From positions 62,001-126,000 of the forward strand of contig WHVA01000307.1 of NCBI GenBank assembly GCA_015179125.1: a stretch of DNA of 64,000 bases, in the 5' to 3' direction. Of the stretch, positions 31,763 through 43,117 are shown one piece after another; position 1 is the first letter of the stretch, and each line of letters opens with the position of its first letter. The position numbers were made by a program, and so were the translations under genes. The notes beneath the pieces are model-generated. The model was not told the origin of the DNA, searched no databases, and saw only the letters and a list, made by a program, of their open reading frames with translations. Origin of the DNA: Gautieria morchelliformis (Eukaryota; Basidiomycota; Agaricomycetes; Gomphales; Gomphaceae).

Positions 31763-33179
31763 TTGATAGTGGAACAAATGGATCTCCTGATGCTCCGGAC
31801 TTGCTATGCTAAGGGTCAAGTAGGGAACGCCGGTGAATAGAGTCAAAAGGGGAAGTATGTGAATAGTAAAGAACAAGGGGATCAAAAGCTCAAAGTGTGG
31901 ACATTGTGGAATAGAGCCAGAGGAGGCATGGAGGTACCAGAGTTGGTCAAGCAGCATGGTCATAACATTACCTACCTTGATGTGTTACTTAGAGCTACTG
32001 TCAATCAATAAGATGCATTTTACTTATCTGAAAGAAATTTTCTTATCCGAATGTGTTTGACTTATCCCAAGTTTGATTTACCCAAGGCGTTTGACCTTGC
32101 TGATGCATTTGACCTTACCGAGGCGTTTGACTTGCACCCCCGCGCTTCGCGCGGGTATCCACCTAGTCTAAGAGTGAAACGCGCTCAGTGGGTTGTGGGC
32201 GTCGTGCTTATGTCAGGTTTTAGGTCAGCATTGGTCAGCTGGCCAATCGGACGCGAGCGGCGCAGCCGCGAGCCCTAGGGGCCGGGCCAGGCCAGACCAT
32301 TGACGCTGCGCAGCAGCGTCCCAGGTCACGTGACCAGTTCGCGTGCGCTACCAGGGTGGTCCGTGCACGACCCTTCGCTTGGTATAAAGAGAGCGATGTT
32401 GCAGCCGCACTCCCCACTGGTGTCTTTCTGTGTTCTGGCTGTACTGGCGGGCTTACTACTGCTTTGGCTTTGCTCTGTGGGTCTCTGTGTGTCTCTGGGC
32501 TTCTCTGGGCTTCTCTGCCTTTGGCTGTGAATTGACACCAGCTTCTGCTTCAATGGCCTGTATATTTTTTCAATATTTTTTCGCAAATAGCTATCAATAA
32601 ACCTAACTTGCTAACCTTAACAATAGCCAACTTATATATCCTGTACATTTTTCGATATTTTTTCGCAAATAGACATCAATAAATCTAACTGGCTAACCTA
32701 ACCTCAGCCACCTTAACTATCCTGTAAATTTTTTTGACATTTTTTCGCAAATGGATATCAATAACCAACAATAGCCAACTCACTATCCTGTACATTTTTT
32801 GATATTTTTTCGCAAATGGATATCAATAACCAACAATAGCCAACTCACTATCCTGTACATTTTTTGATATTTTTTTTCGCAAATAGACATCAATAACTTC
32901 TTTGCTCAAGTTAATAACAACTTCTGTTTTAATGTAGTGTGTTTTTTTTTATCTTTTGTTGAAAAATAAGTATAGATATCAATGAATTATCCTGACTTTG
33001 CTAAAATTAATACCAGCTTCAGGTTACATGTGCTGTACATTTTTTGACATTTTTTGAAAAGGTAGATATCAATAAATTATCCAGGCTTTGCTAAAATTAA
33101 TAACAACGGCTGGTTAAATGTGGTTTCTTTTGCTATTTTATTTATGTCTATATATGTCACAAAATAGATACTGATACAT

Positions 33180-33510
33180 GTCCCTTATGTGTGTGAGGAC
33201 ACGCTACCTGTGGGGACACATTACATGTGAGGACACGTTACGTGTGAGGACACGCTACATGTGGGACATGTTATGTGTGGGGACACGCTACCGGTGGGGA
33301 CACGTTACGTGTGGGGACATGCTACCTGTGGGGACACGCTACCTGTGGGGACATGTTACGTGTGGGGACATGCTACCTGTGAGGACACGCTACCTGTGGG
33401 GACATGCTACCTGTGGGGACACGCTACCTGTGGGGACAAGCTACCTGTGAGGACACGTTACGTGTGGGGACACGCTACCTGTGAGGACACGTTACGTGTG
33501 AGGACATGCT
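33180..33510. repeat. 17-bp satellite, unit 2
   Basis: About nineteen copies of TGTGGGGACACGCTACC with G/A, C/T variation, more regular than the related arrays in units 1 and 3. Confidence 0.9.
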
Positions 33511-33559
33511 ATCCAACTGCACTTTGGGTCTTCTCCCATTTCTGATTTTGGTATTGTTT

Positions 33560-33845
33560 CTGGTTCTATGAGAGTGTCACCGGAGGATCAGCTGGCATAT
33601 CAATATAACCACATTGTCAAAATTCAGGATCCCCAAGATCACTATTGGATCTATTTCACAATGCACAACCTTTGAAACCTGTGGATTATGACAATAGGCG
33701 CAATCTTATAATCTCTGATGATTCAGTCAAGACTATTACCACTTTCATGTCTAGAGTCGCTGGGAGGCCCATCCCAGAGGTCGAGAGAGAGTTCTGCATG
33801 TTCGGCTATTCCATGGGTGCATACATGATTCATGATACTATATGA
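33560..33845 (+). pseudogene. Possible captured gene fragment in Helitron unit 2
   Basis: Two overlapping plus-strand frames read like protein: MRVSPEDQLAYQYNHIVKIQ from 33569 and, after a frame change near 33640, LKPVDYDNRRNLIISDDSVK and GRPIPEVEREFCMFGYSMG up to a TGA at 33843. The composition is unlike the satellite and repeats around it, and it has no counterpart in units 1 and 3. I do not recognise the source. It could be a host gene piece taken up by the Helitron, or an unrelated remnant. Confidence 0.4.
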
Positions 33846-33980
33846 TCAGGGATATATTGTGCATGATCCTATTTACCCCAATGCACTTGATCTTACTGAT
33901 TCACTTGACCTTACTGATGCATTTGACCTTACCAAGGCGCTTGACCTGCACCCCCGCACGAAGCGCGGGTACCCACCTAG

Positions 33981-36900
33981 TTACACTATATGAAAACAGC
34001 TCGGTGGGTTGTGGGCGTCGAGCTTATGTCAGGTTTTAGGTCAGCCTTAGTCAGCTGGCCAATCGGATGCGAGCGGCGCAGCCGCGAGCCAAGAACGCTG
34101 CGCAGCATGGTCACGTGACCGTTTGCGTTCCAAATTAGGTCAGCATCGAGCGGCGCAGCTGCGAGCATAGAACGCTGCGCAGCGGTCACGTGACCCGTTT
34201 GTGACCAGAGCGCGCATATGCGAGCGTGGTCCGTGCACGACACGCGCACGCGGTATAAAGGCCGAACGGTAAGGAGGGAACGCCAGGAACCTGCCCAACC
34301 GGTGATTCCTCTCTCTGCTGTCTGCTCTGTCTGCTGTCTGCTGTCTGCTGTCTGCTGTCTGCTGTCTGCTTTGTCTGCTGTCTCCTCCTTTAGCTGGCTG
34401 GGATGTCTATTGCTTTGGAAGGCTGGCTATCTATTGGTAGGTAATATCTTTTTGTTAATGCATTGCCATGTATTTTATTTGTGTTGGTAATTTTATTGGT
34501 TCTTTTTTTTTCATCATATAGTATTGTCACATGTGTATTATATTTTTGTGATTTTTTTCGAAAATAGATTTAAATAACATCCAAAGACTGCTGAAAAAAA
34601 TGTTTTAATATCAATATTTTTCAGGTTTTTTTCGAAAATTGACATCAATAAGTTTCCTCTAAAATTAATGACAATAGATTCTGCTTTTAAATGTGGTTCC
34701 TTTTATTGTTTTATTTACTGTAAAGCTGCTTACCAGGCACTCCTCTCTGGCTATACTGGTGGCTGGCTTACTATGGCTTTGGCTGGGCTCTGGGTTTCTC
34801 TGTCAGTCTCTGGGCTTCTCTGGCTTTGGCTGGGCATTAATCACAGCTTCTGCTTCAATGTACTGTACTTTTTTGACATTTTTTCGCAAATAGATATCAA
34901 TAAATTATCCTGACTTTGTGAAAATTGACAACAGCTCCAGGTTAAATGTACAGTGCATTTTTTTGACATTTTTCGAAAAATAGATAATCCTAACTTTGCT
35001 AAAATTAATAACAGCTTCAGCTTACATGTACTGGACATTTTCTTGACATTTTTTCGCAAAATAGGTAATCCTGACTTTGCTAAAAATTAATGACAGCAGC
35101 TGCTTAAATATGGTTTCCTTGACTATTTTATTTATGTCTGTATATGTCACAAAATAGATATTGATACATGTCCCTGAGTTTGCTAAAATTTAATAAGTAG
35201 TAACAGCCTCTGCTTGCTTCACTTTGAGGCCCTTGGGGATATGCTACACATGCTATACTTGAGGGGCATGCTACACACACTATGCATGGGGACACACATG
35301 TTATGTGTGGAGACATGCATGTTATGTGTGGAGACACGCACGCTACGCTTGGGGACATGCATGCTATGTGTGGAGACACTCATGTTATGCATGGAGACAC
35401 ACATGTTATGCGTGGGGACACACACTATGCTTGGGGACACGCATGTTATGCTTGGAGACACGCATGTTATGCATGGGGACATGCACCCTATGCTTGGGGA
35501 CATGTATGCTATGCATGGGGACATGCATGTCACATGTGGGGACACACTATCCTTGGGGACAGACAGGCTATGCATAGGGACACACATGCTATGCATGGAC
35601 ACGCATGTTATGCGTGAGGACAAGCATGCTATCCATGGGGACACACACGCTATGCTTGGGGACACCCATGTTATGCGTGGAGACACGCATGTTATGCATG
35701 GGGATGTGCACACTATATGTGGGGACACACTATGCTTGGGGGACACGGTACAAACAAGGGACACACTACAGGGGAAAACATTACAAACAAGGGACATTCT
35801 ACACATGCTATACTTGGGGGACACACTACAAACAAAGGACATGCTATGCACACTATACTTGGGGGACATGTTATGCATGGGGGACACACTTTGCACACTA
35901 TACTTGAGGGAGATGCTACACACACTACATGTAGGGACATGCTACATGTGTGGACATGCTACATGTGTGGACATGCTATGCATGGGGGACACACATGCTA
36001 TAATTTAGGGACACGCTATGTTTGGGGACATGCTACAAACCAGGGAGATGCTATGCATCTGGGACACACTATGCACACTGTAGTTGGGGACACACTACAT
36101 GTGGAGACACACTATGCATGGAGGACATCCTACGCACACTATACTTGGGGACATGCTATGCACACTATACTTGGGCACATGCAAACATGTGTAGAGACAT
36201 TACCTATCTTGATATGTTGCTTATAGCTACATTCAATTGCAATGAGATGTGTTTTACTTATCCCAAGTTTGATTTACCCAATGCGTTTGACCTACACCCC
36301 CCTGCGAAGCATGGGTATCCACCTAGAGGTAAGGGTTCAAGAATATCAGAAATCGAGTTGGAAGGCAGAGGTCAGAGAGACAGAGGCCTTGCAAGTACTT
36401 GCTGTGGTAAGAACAGGAAACAGTGCAAAGGGAGTCACATATCAAAGTCAATTATTTGATTGCAGAACAGAGGCACACATGACTGGGTTTTATACAAAGA
36501 GCTGAGACAACATGTCAGAAGATAGAGGTAAGCAATTCTGGTGCAAGCAAAGTAACTAGGATAAATGGAGTAAGTAACTAATACGGAACAAGAGGAACTA
36601 CAAGGGGGTGCTGGGTAGAACTAAGAACAATCAATAGGCAAAAGAACAAGGGGAATGTGGGTCTAATTGATAGTGGAACAAATGGATCTCCTGATGCTCT
36701 GGACTTGCTATGCTAAGGGTCAAGTAGGGAAGGCCGGTGAATAGAGTCAAAAGGGGAAGTATGTGAATAGTAAGGAACAAGGGGATCAAAAGGTCAAAGT
36801 GTGGACGTTGCAGAATAGAGCCAGAGGAGGCATGGAGGTACCGGAGTTGGTCAAGCAGCATGGTCATAACATTACCTACCTTCAATCAATAAGATGTGTT

Positions 36901-37047
36901 TTACTTATCTGAATGAAATTTTCTTATCTGAATGTGTTTGACTTATCCCAAGTTTGATTTACCCAAGGCGTTTGACCTTGCTGATGCGTTTGACCTTACC
37001 GAGGCATTTGACTTGCACCCCCGCGCGAAGCGCAGGTATCCACCTAG
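33981..37047 (+). mobile_element. Non-autonomous Helitron, unit 3
   Basis: Begins TTACACTATATGAAAACAGC right after the CTAG of unit 2 and ends in a hairpin with one mismatch (CCCGCGC..GCGCAGG) plus TATCCACCTAG at 37047. Its layout is that of unit 1: TATA at 34254-34260, AT-rich repeats, satellite 35236-36195, decayed internal end at 36326, then the true tail. It lacks the solo LTR of unit 1 and, near 36880, part of the helicase relic. Confidence 0.8.
35236..36195. repeat. 21-bp satellite, unit 3
   Basis: Copies such as GGAGACACGCATGTTATGCAT in tandem; heptad periodicity keeps frames open for over 230 codons on both strands. Longer than the array of unit 1 by about 300 bp. Confidence 0.88.
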
Positions 37048-38109
37048 TTACACTATATGAAAGCGCCTCGGTGGGTTGTGGGCGTCAAGCTTATGTCAGG
37101 TTTTATGTCAGCCTTAGTCAGCTGGCCAATCGGATGCGAGCGGCGCAGCCGCGAGCCAAGGACGCGAGTGGCGCAGCTGGCCCAAACCGGATCATGCCGG
37201 GCTGCCGGTTTGCACCAGTCTTCCGGCTCCAGCGCTCAATGCGGCTGCGCAGCGTTCTGGAGCACGCGAGCGGTGCAGCCGCGAGCTTATCAGCGGTTGA
37301 CGCCAGTCTGCGCGCTCAAAGCAGCGCTGCGCTGGCAGAACACTGCGCAGCTGCTTTCGCGCACTCCACCACCACCCTCCTCTCCTCTCTCCCCAGCAGA
37401 TAGAATCAAATTGTGTGAGAGTGAATTAATAGATAGCCTATATAGTGTAGACTACAAAAGATCTCTTCCCAGGGAGATCTCTGCTGTGAACTATTGGGGT
37501 TGACCTCTTCAGTGGGGCAGCTTTTTCTCTGCTAAGGAGCCAGGTAGTCATCCCAGGCTGCCTTAGAGGGAGCCACAATTGCATTGCAGTTCTCTTAATG
37601 TTGACTTGCACTACTGGTGGCTGAAGAAGACATCTCCCAGGACCAGGACCAGGACCAGGACCTTTTACTGCAATTATTCCAGTTGGATAGCCGAAGAAGA
37701 CTTGGATATTTTCATCAATCAATTTCCCTGTCCCTTCCTTGGTATGTATATATTTCTCTGTGGTCTGGTGTGAGCCATCTGACATTTATTTATTTTATTT
37801 TAAATAGAAATTAATAAATTCCCTTGACTTTGCTTAACAAACAATTACCTGTCCCTTCCTGGGTATGTATGTATTTCTCGGTGGTCTGGTGTGAGCTGTC
37901 TGACATTGATTTAATTAGAAATTAATAAATTCCCCTGACTTTGCCCAAGAAAAATTAACAACAACAGCATCTGCTTGCAAATGTAAGTTGAATTCTGGTA
38001 GCTTGATTGTTCCTCTAAGCTTATACCTGAATTTCTCAGGTATCCATCTACTCCAGAGAGAAATCGTCAGCAGGAGCGTGAAAGGGCAAGGGAGGAGCAG
38101 GAGGGTCAT

Positions 38110-41100
38110 ATGACATCGCCCACTGATCGGAGAGCACGTGCGCTTGCTGCTGCTGCTGTCAGAGCTCAGGACCAGCCACCCCCTCCCCCACAGCCTTTTG
38201 CCATCACTCACCCTCCTCCTAGAAGCAATTTCGCTGATCCTTTTCAACAACCTGTGGCCGGGCCATCACGTCCTCCTATGCTTGCACCCTCTTCACGTCT
38301 GCCCATGCTGGCACCATCATCACGTCCTCCTAATCTCAGTCCTGGAGAGCAGGTGGCAGCCCTTCATGCTCAGTTAGCAGTTATCCCACCATTACAGCCT
38401 CTGAGAAGAAATAGGCCAGACCCTGTACAGCCAGCTCCTATAGTAGGTTTTGCAGCCATTGCAGACTTGCGTGCTCAGGTAGCTGCATTGCGGCCTTTGG
38501 GAAGGCACAGGCCTGCATCTGTACAACCAGCGCCTCCTCCTGTAGTAGGTTCTGCAGGAGTGGCAGCATTGCGTGCTCAGGCTAATGCAGTAAGACCAAT
38601 GCCTCGGCTACTCCCTGCACTTCTGCGGCCTCTTCAGCGACTTCCTGCACCTCCTCAGCCTCCTCAGCCACTCCCTATACCTCGGCAGCGTCCTCAGCGA
38701 CCTCCCCCTTTTATTCCACTCGGTCGCTCTAGAATAATCGAGGCAGATGTGCTGCGTCATGATCTGGGTCCCATGGTTGTTCCCTGCCCTGACTGTGGAG
38801 CATTACACTGGATGGCAGAACGCCTGCAGAAATCCTCAAATGTGCGGCCCAGGTTTGGTGATTGCTGTATGGAAGGAAAGGTGCAGCTGGAAGACCTGCC
38901 ACAGCCCCCTCAGCCATTGAAACAGCTCTTAGAAGGCCAGGACCCTGAGGCAAAAGGATTTCGCCAGAATATCAGGCAGTATAATGCTGCGTTTGCATTC
39001 ACTTCTGTGGGGGCCAACTTTGACCAAGATTTGCTTCGGGAGGGTCGTGGTCCATATGTGCTCAAGCTACAGGGTGAACTGTATCATATCCATGGCTCTC
39101 TGCTCCCTGACAATGAAGACGATCCAAAGTATGCCCAGCTTTACATATATGATCCTGCACTGGCTTTGGCAAAGAGAAAGAATCGTAATGAGCGTCTGTC
39201 TCCAACTATCATGGGAGACTTGCAGGAAATGCTCCTGCTATGCAATCCTCATGTGCGCACATATAAACAAGCAGCTGAGAGGCTCAGAGCTCAAGAACAG
39301 AATGGTGACATCCAGGCAATGCTCACATACAGGGCACACAGGGATCCTAGGAGATATAATGTCCCAACTGCAGATGAGATTGCAGTCGTTCTTCCTGGAG
39401 ATGGCATCGACCATGAACCTAGGGATATTATTTTCCAGCTCAGAGGTGGACCTTTCAGAAGGGTATCGGATATGAATCCAAACTATGCCTCTCTTCACTA
39501 TGTCTTGCTCTTTCCCAGGGGAGAGTTGGGGTGGCAACCTGGTATTCGCTATCGCCAATTACCAGGTGGGCGTGAGCGACGGGGGTGTGTCACCCAAATC
39601 CAGTTCCATTCCTATCGTCTCTTCCAGAGAACAGAAGAACCTACAACACTCCTGCGTGCTGGCAAATTATTCCAGCAGTACATTGTAGACTCTTGGGCAG
39701 CTGCAGAGCAAAGCAGGCTGTGGTGGATCAGGAGAAATCAACACACTCTCCGTGCTGAGATGTATAACCAGATGATGGATGCCTTTCATCGCAATGACAA
39801 TGACAGAGATCCAAACAACTTGGGCACAAGATCCATTCTGCCTGCCACGTTTCAGGGGGGGACACGGGACATGCAGGAAAACCTGCAGAACTCTCTGGCC
39901 ATTTCAAGGAAGCATGCTGTGGCAGATCTCTTTATTACCATGACTGCCAATCCCAACTGGCAGGAGGTATTGGATGCGTTGTTGCCTGGACAAACTCCTC
40001 AGGACAGGCCTGACCTGGTGTCACGGGTGTTCCAGCTCAAAAAGAAATACCTGATTGACTTGATCGTCAAGGAAAAGATTTTTGGGGAAACCGTCGCTCG
40101 CGTCCACACCATTGAATTCCAGAAAAGGGGACGCATATTCTTATCTGGTTTGAAAGAGATTCCAAGATCAGACATCCACATGAGGTGGATTCAATGATTT
40201 CAGCAGAGTTCCCTGATCCAGAGACTCATCCTGTCCTCTACCGGTTGGTCTGTGAGCTGATGACACATGGTCCTTGTGGAGAAATGAAACCAAACGCACC
40301 CTGCATGGAAAATGGCAAGTGCAAGAAAAACTTCCCAAAGCCATTCTGTGAGGAAACCAGTCTGAATGAGGATGGATATCCAAAATATCGTTGTCGCAAT
40401 GATGGAAGGCTGCACAATGTCAGAGGTGACATGCTGGACAACAGATGGGTTGTGCCATACTCTGCCCTGCTCTTGCTCAAATTCTGGTGTCACATCAACC
40501 CTGAACTCACCATCAATGTGAGGTGTATCAAGTATATCCACAAGTATCTCTACAAGGGCCATGATCGGACCACCATGGAGTTTGGTCGCACCCAGGATGA
40601 AATTAAGCAGTACCTGGACGCTCGCTATGTCAGTGCTCATGAGGCCTGTTGGAGGTTGCTGGAGCGGGAAATCCACACCCAGGTGCCTGCAGTCATGGCA
40701 CTGCCAGTCCATGAAAAGGACCATCACACAATCATCTTTGATCCCAACCAGGATGTGGACAACATCCTGGAAAGGGCTGAGGCGAAAAAGACACCGCTCA
40801 TGGCATACTTTGAGGCCAATGATATCTACCCTGAAGCACGTGATCTGCTCTATGTGGAGTTTCCTGAGCATTTTACCTGGCACTCACAGGAAAAGGTATG
40901 AACACCACGCCAAGGAGGTTATAGCATCGGTCGCCTTCACTTTGCAAACCCTAGATCAGGCAATTTTTTGTGCGCACTCTCCTCACAGTGGTCAAGGGGG
41001 CTAGATCCTTTGAGGAGCTTAGGTCGGTGGATGGCATACAATATGCTACTTACAAGGAGGCCTGTCGTGCAAGGGGACTTCTGGATGATGATCAGGAGTT

Positions 41101-41542
41101 GAGGTTGTGTCTCCAGGAAGCCAGTGGCATGAAAACAGGTGCTCAGCTCAGACATCTCTTTGCCACCATCCTTGGCCATTGCAATCCATCAGGCCCCGGA
41201 AGACTATGGGATGGCTTCAGGGAGCACATATGTGATGATCTCAGACATCAGCTCCAAATCAGACATGGTATGCAGGATCCATAGGACGCTCAGGTTTATG
41301 ATTTTGGCCTCTTTCTCTTGGAAAAAATCCTCCAGCAGGGTGGAATGTCCTTGAGCAGCTTTGATGATATGCCTCGGGTGGCAGGCGAGTGGGAGGCCCT
41401 CATTGGAAACAGGTTCATAGCTGAGCAAAGGGACTATGATGCTGTTGAAGAGAGGGAAAAGGCTGATGAGGAGGGTCCTAAGCTGAATGAGGGGCAAAGG
41501 TCTGCCCATGATCAGATATTACGGTCGGCACTGACCAGAGAT
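38110..41542 (+). pseudogene. Helitron Rep-helicase, Rep part and helicase start
   Basis: Pro/Gln-rich N-terminus, a Cys pair zone (CPDCGALHW ... FGDCCMEG), the Helitron-like N-terminal domain (SDMNPNYASLHYVLLFPRGE), then Rep (ADLFITMTANPNWQEV). The HUH region after IEFQKRG has lost about 10 nt at 40131-40134: the segment with the first His is gone and the frame shifts, leaving HILIW in another frame. The tyrosine motif KYIHKYLYKG is intact at 40530. More breaks: TGA 40899-40901 (Trp expected), a frameshift near 40965, TAG 41282-41284. The last readable part, NEGQRSAHDQILRSALTRD, is the helicase Q-motif lead-in and ends at the Gypsy-2 insertion. A 5' exon may lie near 37620-37741. Rep would nick and join single strands in rolling-circle transposition. 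Confidence 0.88.
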
Positions 41543-41950
41543 TGTCAGGGTTCACGCGTTTCCTTCCACAAGTTTCTATTTCCTTCCACAAGTTTCTATT
41601 TCCTTCCATGAGTTTCCGTCACCTTCCATCAGTTTCCGTCACCTTCTGTCACATGTCACTTTCTGTCACATGTCACTTTCCGTCACTTTCCGTAACCTTC
41701 TACAAGTTTCCATCTCCCCTATTATGTAAGCCTTGCCAGCGCTATAAGACTGTAGCCCGTGCCCGTGTGGTGGCGTTTCCTCAGCTTGATCTCTGAGGAT
41801 ACCCACTACACAGGCAAGTCCCCATGTATCTATTGTTGGTAGAGTTATAAACTGAGGATACCCACTACACAGTTGGTCATTGTCCTAGTATCGGCTCTTA
41901 TCTCCTTGAGTATCTTTGGTTGTGGCTTCGTCATTAGTGTTGCCCTCACA
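41543..41950 (+). repeat. Gypsy-2 5' LTR
   Basis: 408 bp, starts TGTCAGGGTTCACGCG, ends GTTGCCCTCACA. It is 43 bp longer than the 3' LTR, explained by extra tandem copies of 20, 17 and 6 bp. GAGGATACCCACTACACAG occurs twice inside (41798 and 41855). TATA-like GCTATAAGAC near 41740. Confidence 0.95.
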
Positions 41951-42011
41951 GAAGATCAAGCTCATAAGACGACCCCACACACTTTTCTTAACCAGCCTTC
42001 ATCTCAGCCTA

Positions 42012-43117
42012 TGGCAGACCAACTCCCAGACGCATACTGGGACGCCCTGGGTGACCATGGGCCATTTCTTCGAGGCCTCCTTTCCAGCCAAGCACAGCAG
42101 TTGCAGCAACTTCAACTGCAGAATCAGGAACTGCACAATCAGATTGCTAACGTTCACGACCACTTAGCCAATGCTGCCACCAACGCTGCTGTTGCTGCTG
42201 CTCAAGCCCTTGCGCCCTCAGTACCTCACAGTGTCCCTCCATCTACTCGCTCTATCAAAGCAGCAGAACCGGAGAAGTTCAATGGAGACCGTGCAGAGAC
42301 TGAAGGGTTTATCAGGTCTATCAAGTTGTCCATCGCTGTCCAGCCAGCATCCTTCCCAGATGAACGCACAAAGATCCTATACGCTCTTTCTTTCATGACG
42401 GGAGGCTCTGCGGAGATATGGGCACACAACGAGACACAGGCTGTCATTGATGGCACCTCCTCTATATCCACTCTGGAGGGGTTTATTAAACGTGTGGAGG
42501 AGGCCTTTGGTGACCCAGATCGTGCCAGAACGGCTCGCACTAAGCTGCATGACCTTAGGATGGCGTTAGGAATGTCGGCAGATAAATACACGGCTCAATT
42601 TGAGATCCTGGCAGGCAGGACAGGCTTTAATGATGAGGCACTCGAGGATGCCTATGCTCGTGGCCTTCCAGCAGGTATCCTTGACAAGATCCACGCCCAG
42701 CCCTTTCTTCCATCCAACCTCAAAGCCTGGAAGGAAGCAGCCTGTCAGATTGACCGCAATCATCGCCGTCTGTTAGAGGTCAGGAAGGCACAGACACCTC
42801 ATGTCCCTAATCGCCCTCCTCCTGCCTGACCACTCCACACTCCTGCTATGGCTCCTGTTGCCACAGCATCACCCAGTAACGCGACACCTATGGACATTGA
42901 CTCATCCCGCCGCCGCACCGAAACACGAACCTGCTACAACTGTAAGAGACCTGGTCACATTTCACCAGACTGTCCTGAACCTCGCAAGCCACGAATCCGT
43001 GCAAACCTCACAGAGGCAGACATTGCAGCAATTGTCTCTAAATCTGTAGCAGCGGCGATGGAGGAACGCAAAGAGAAGGTGGAAGCCCCTGTCCAAGAGG
43101 AAGGAAAGGGTTTTTAG
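42012..43117 (+). pseudogene. Gypsy-2 Gag
   Basis: Starts at ATG 42012 (MADQLPDAYWDALGDHG). A coiled-coil-like Gln/Leu stretch (QAQQLQQLQLQNQELHN) is followed by an Ala-rich linker, the retrotransposon Gag domain (EKFNGDRAETEGFIRSIKLS, YALSFMTGGSAEIWA, FGDPDRARTARTKLHDLRM) and a CCHC knuckle CYNCKRPGHISPDC. An in-frame TGA at 42827-42829 separates domain and knuckle; the frame is the same on both sides, so CGA to TGA is likely. The stop at 43115-43117 directly follows GGGTTTT, and pol lies in the -1 frame. Confidence 0.88.
43108..43114 (+). promoter_or_regulatory. Candidate -1 frameshift site GGGTTTT
   Basis: It fits X XXY YYZ in the gag frame (G GGT TTT), is followed at once by the gag stop TAG, and the -1 frame leads without a stop into the protease ORF (LGQSAVKDMPRSTNRF). 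A downstream pseudoknot was not checked. Confidence 0.5.

Larger units (their letters stand above)
28592..32166 (+). mobile_element. Non-autonomous Helitron, unit 1
   Basis: The 5' end starts TCCTATAGGTGAAAGCGGC; the 3' end is a GC hairpin (CCCGCGC/GCGCGGG) followed by TATCCACCTAG at 32156-32166, the Helitron 3' signature. Internally: a promoter-like 5' part with TATA box, AT-rich repeats, a satellite, a decayed internal 3' end ending at 30673, and a second tail whose sequence reads NITYLDVLLRA, the C-terminus of the helicase of unit 4. It also contains a 740-bp solo LTR. No transposase. The next unit starts at the following base. Confidence 0.8.
32167..33980 (+). mobile_element. Non-autonomous Helitron, unit 2
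   Basis: Begins TCTAAGAGTGAAACGCGC directly after the CTAG of unit 1 and ends in a hairpin (CCCGCAC..GCGCGGG) plus TACCCACCTAG at 33980. It has a TATA box at 32383-32389, AT-rich repeats, a 17-bp satellite and a fragment of unknown coding sequence near 33560-33845. The subterminal part holds 18-bp repeats of the type CTTGACCTTACTGATGCA. Confidence 0.8.

Noticed and set aside
33180..33510. CRISPR-like array
   Set aside because: The 17-bp copies are contiguous with no unique spacers, and the DNA is eukaryotic.
35214..36008. 264-codon plus-strand ORF and the 234-codon minus-strand ORF over it
   Set aside because: Both are translations of the 21-bp satellite, which has no stop in several frames; heptad repeats of Met, Cys and His in unrelated frames and no start context.
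37617..37742. First exon of the Helitron Rep gene (Gln/Asp repeat)
   Set aside because: A splice to the region before 38110 keeps the frame, but no ATG opens it and the GACCAG repeat is low in complexity, so I only mention it with the Rep entry.
40200..40883. 227-codon minus-strand ORF
   Set aside because: Antisense to the Helitron Rep, which has clear domain motifs on the plus strand.
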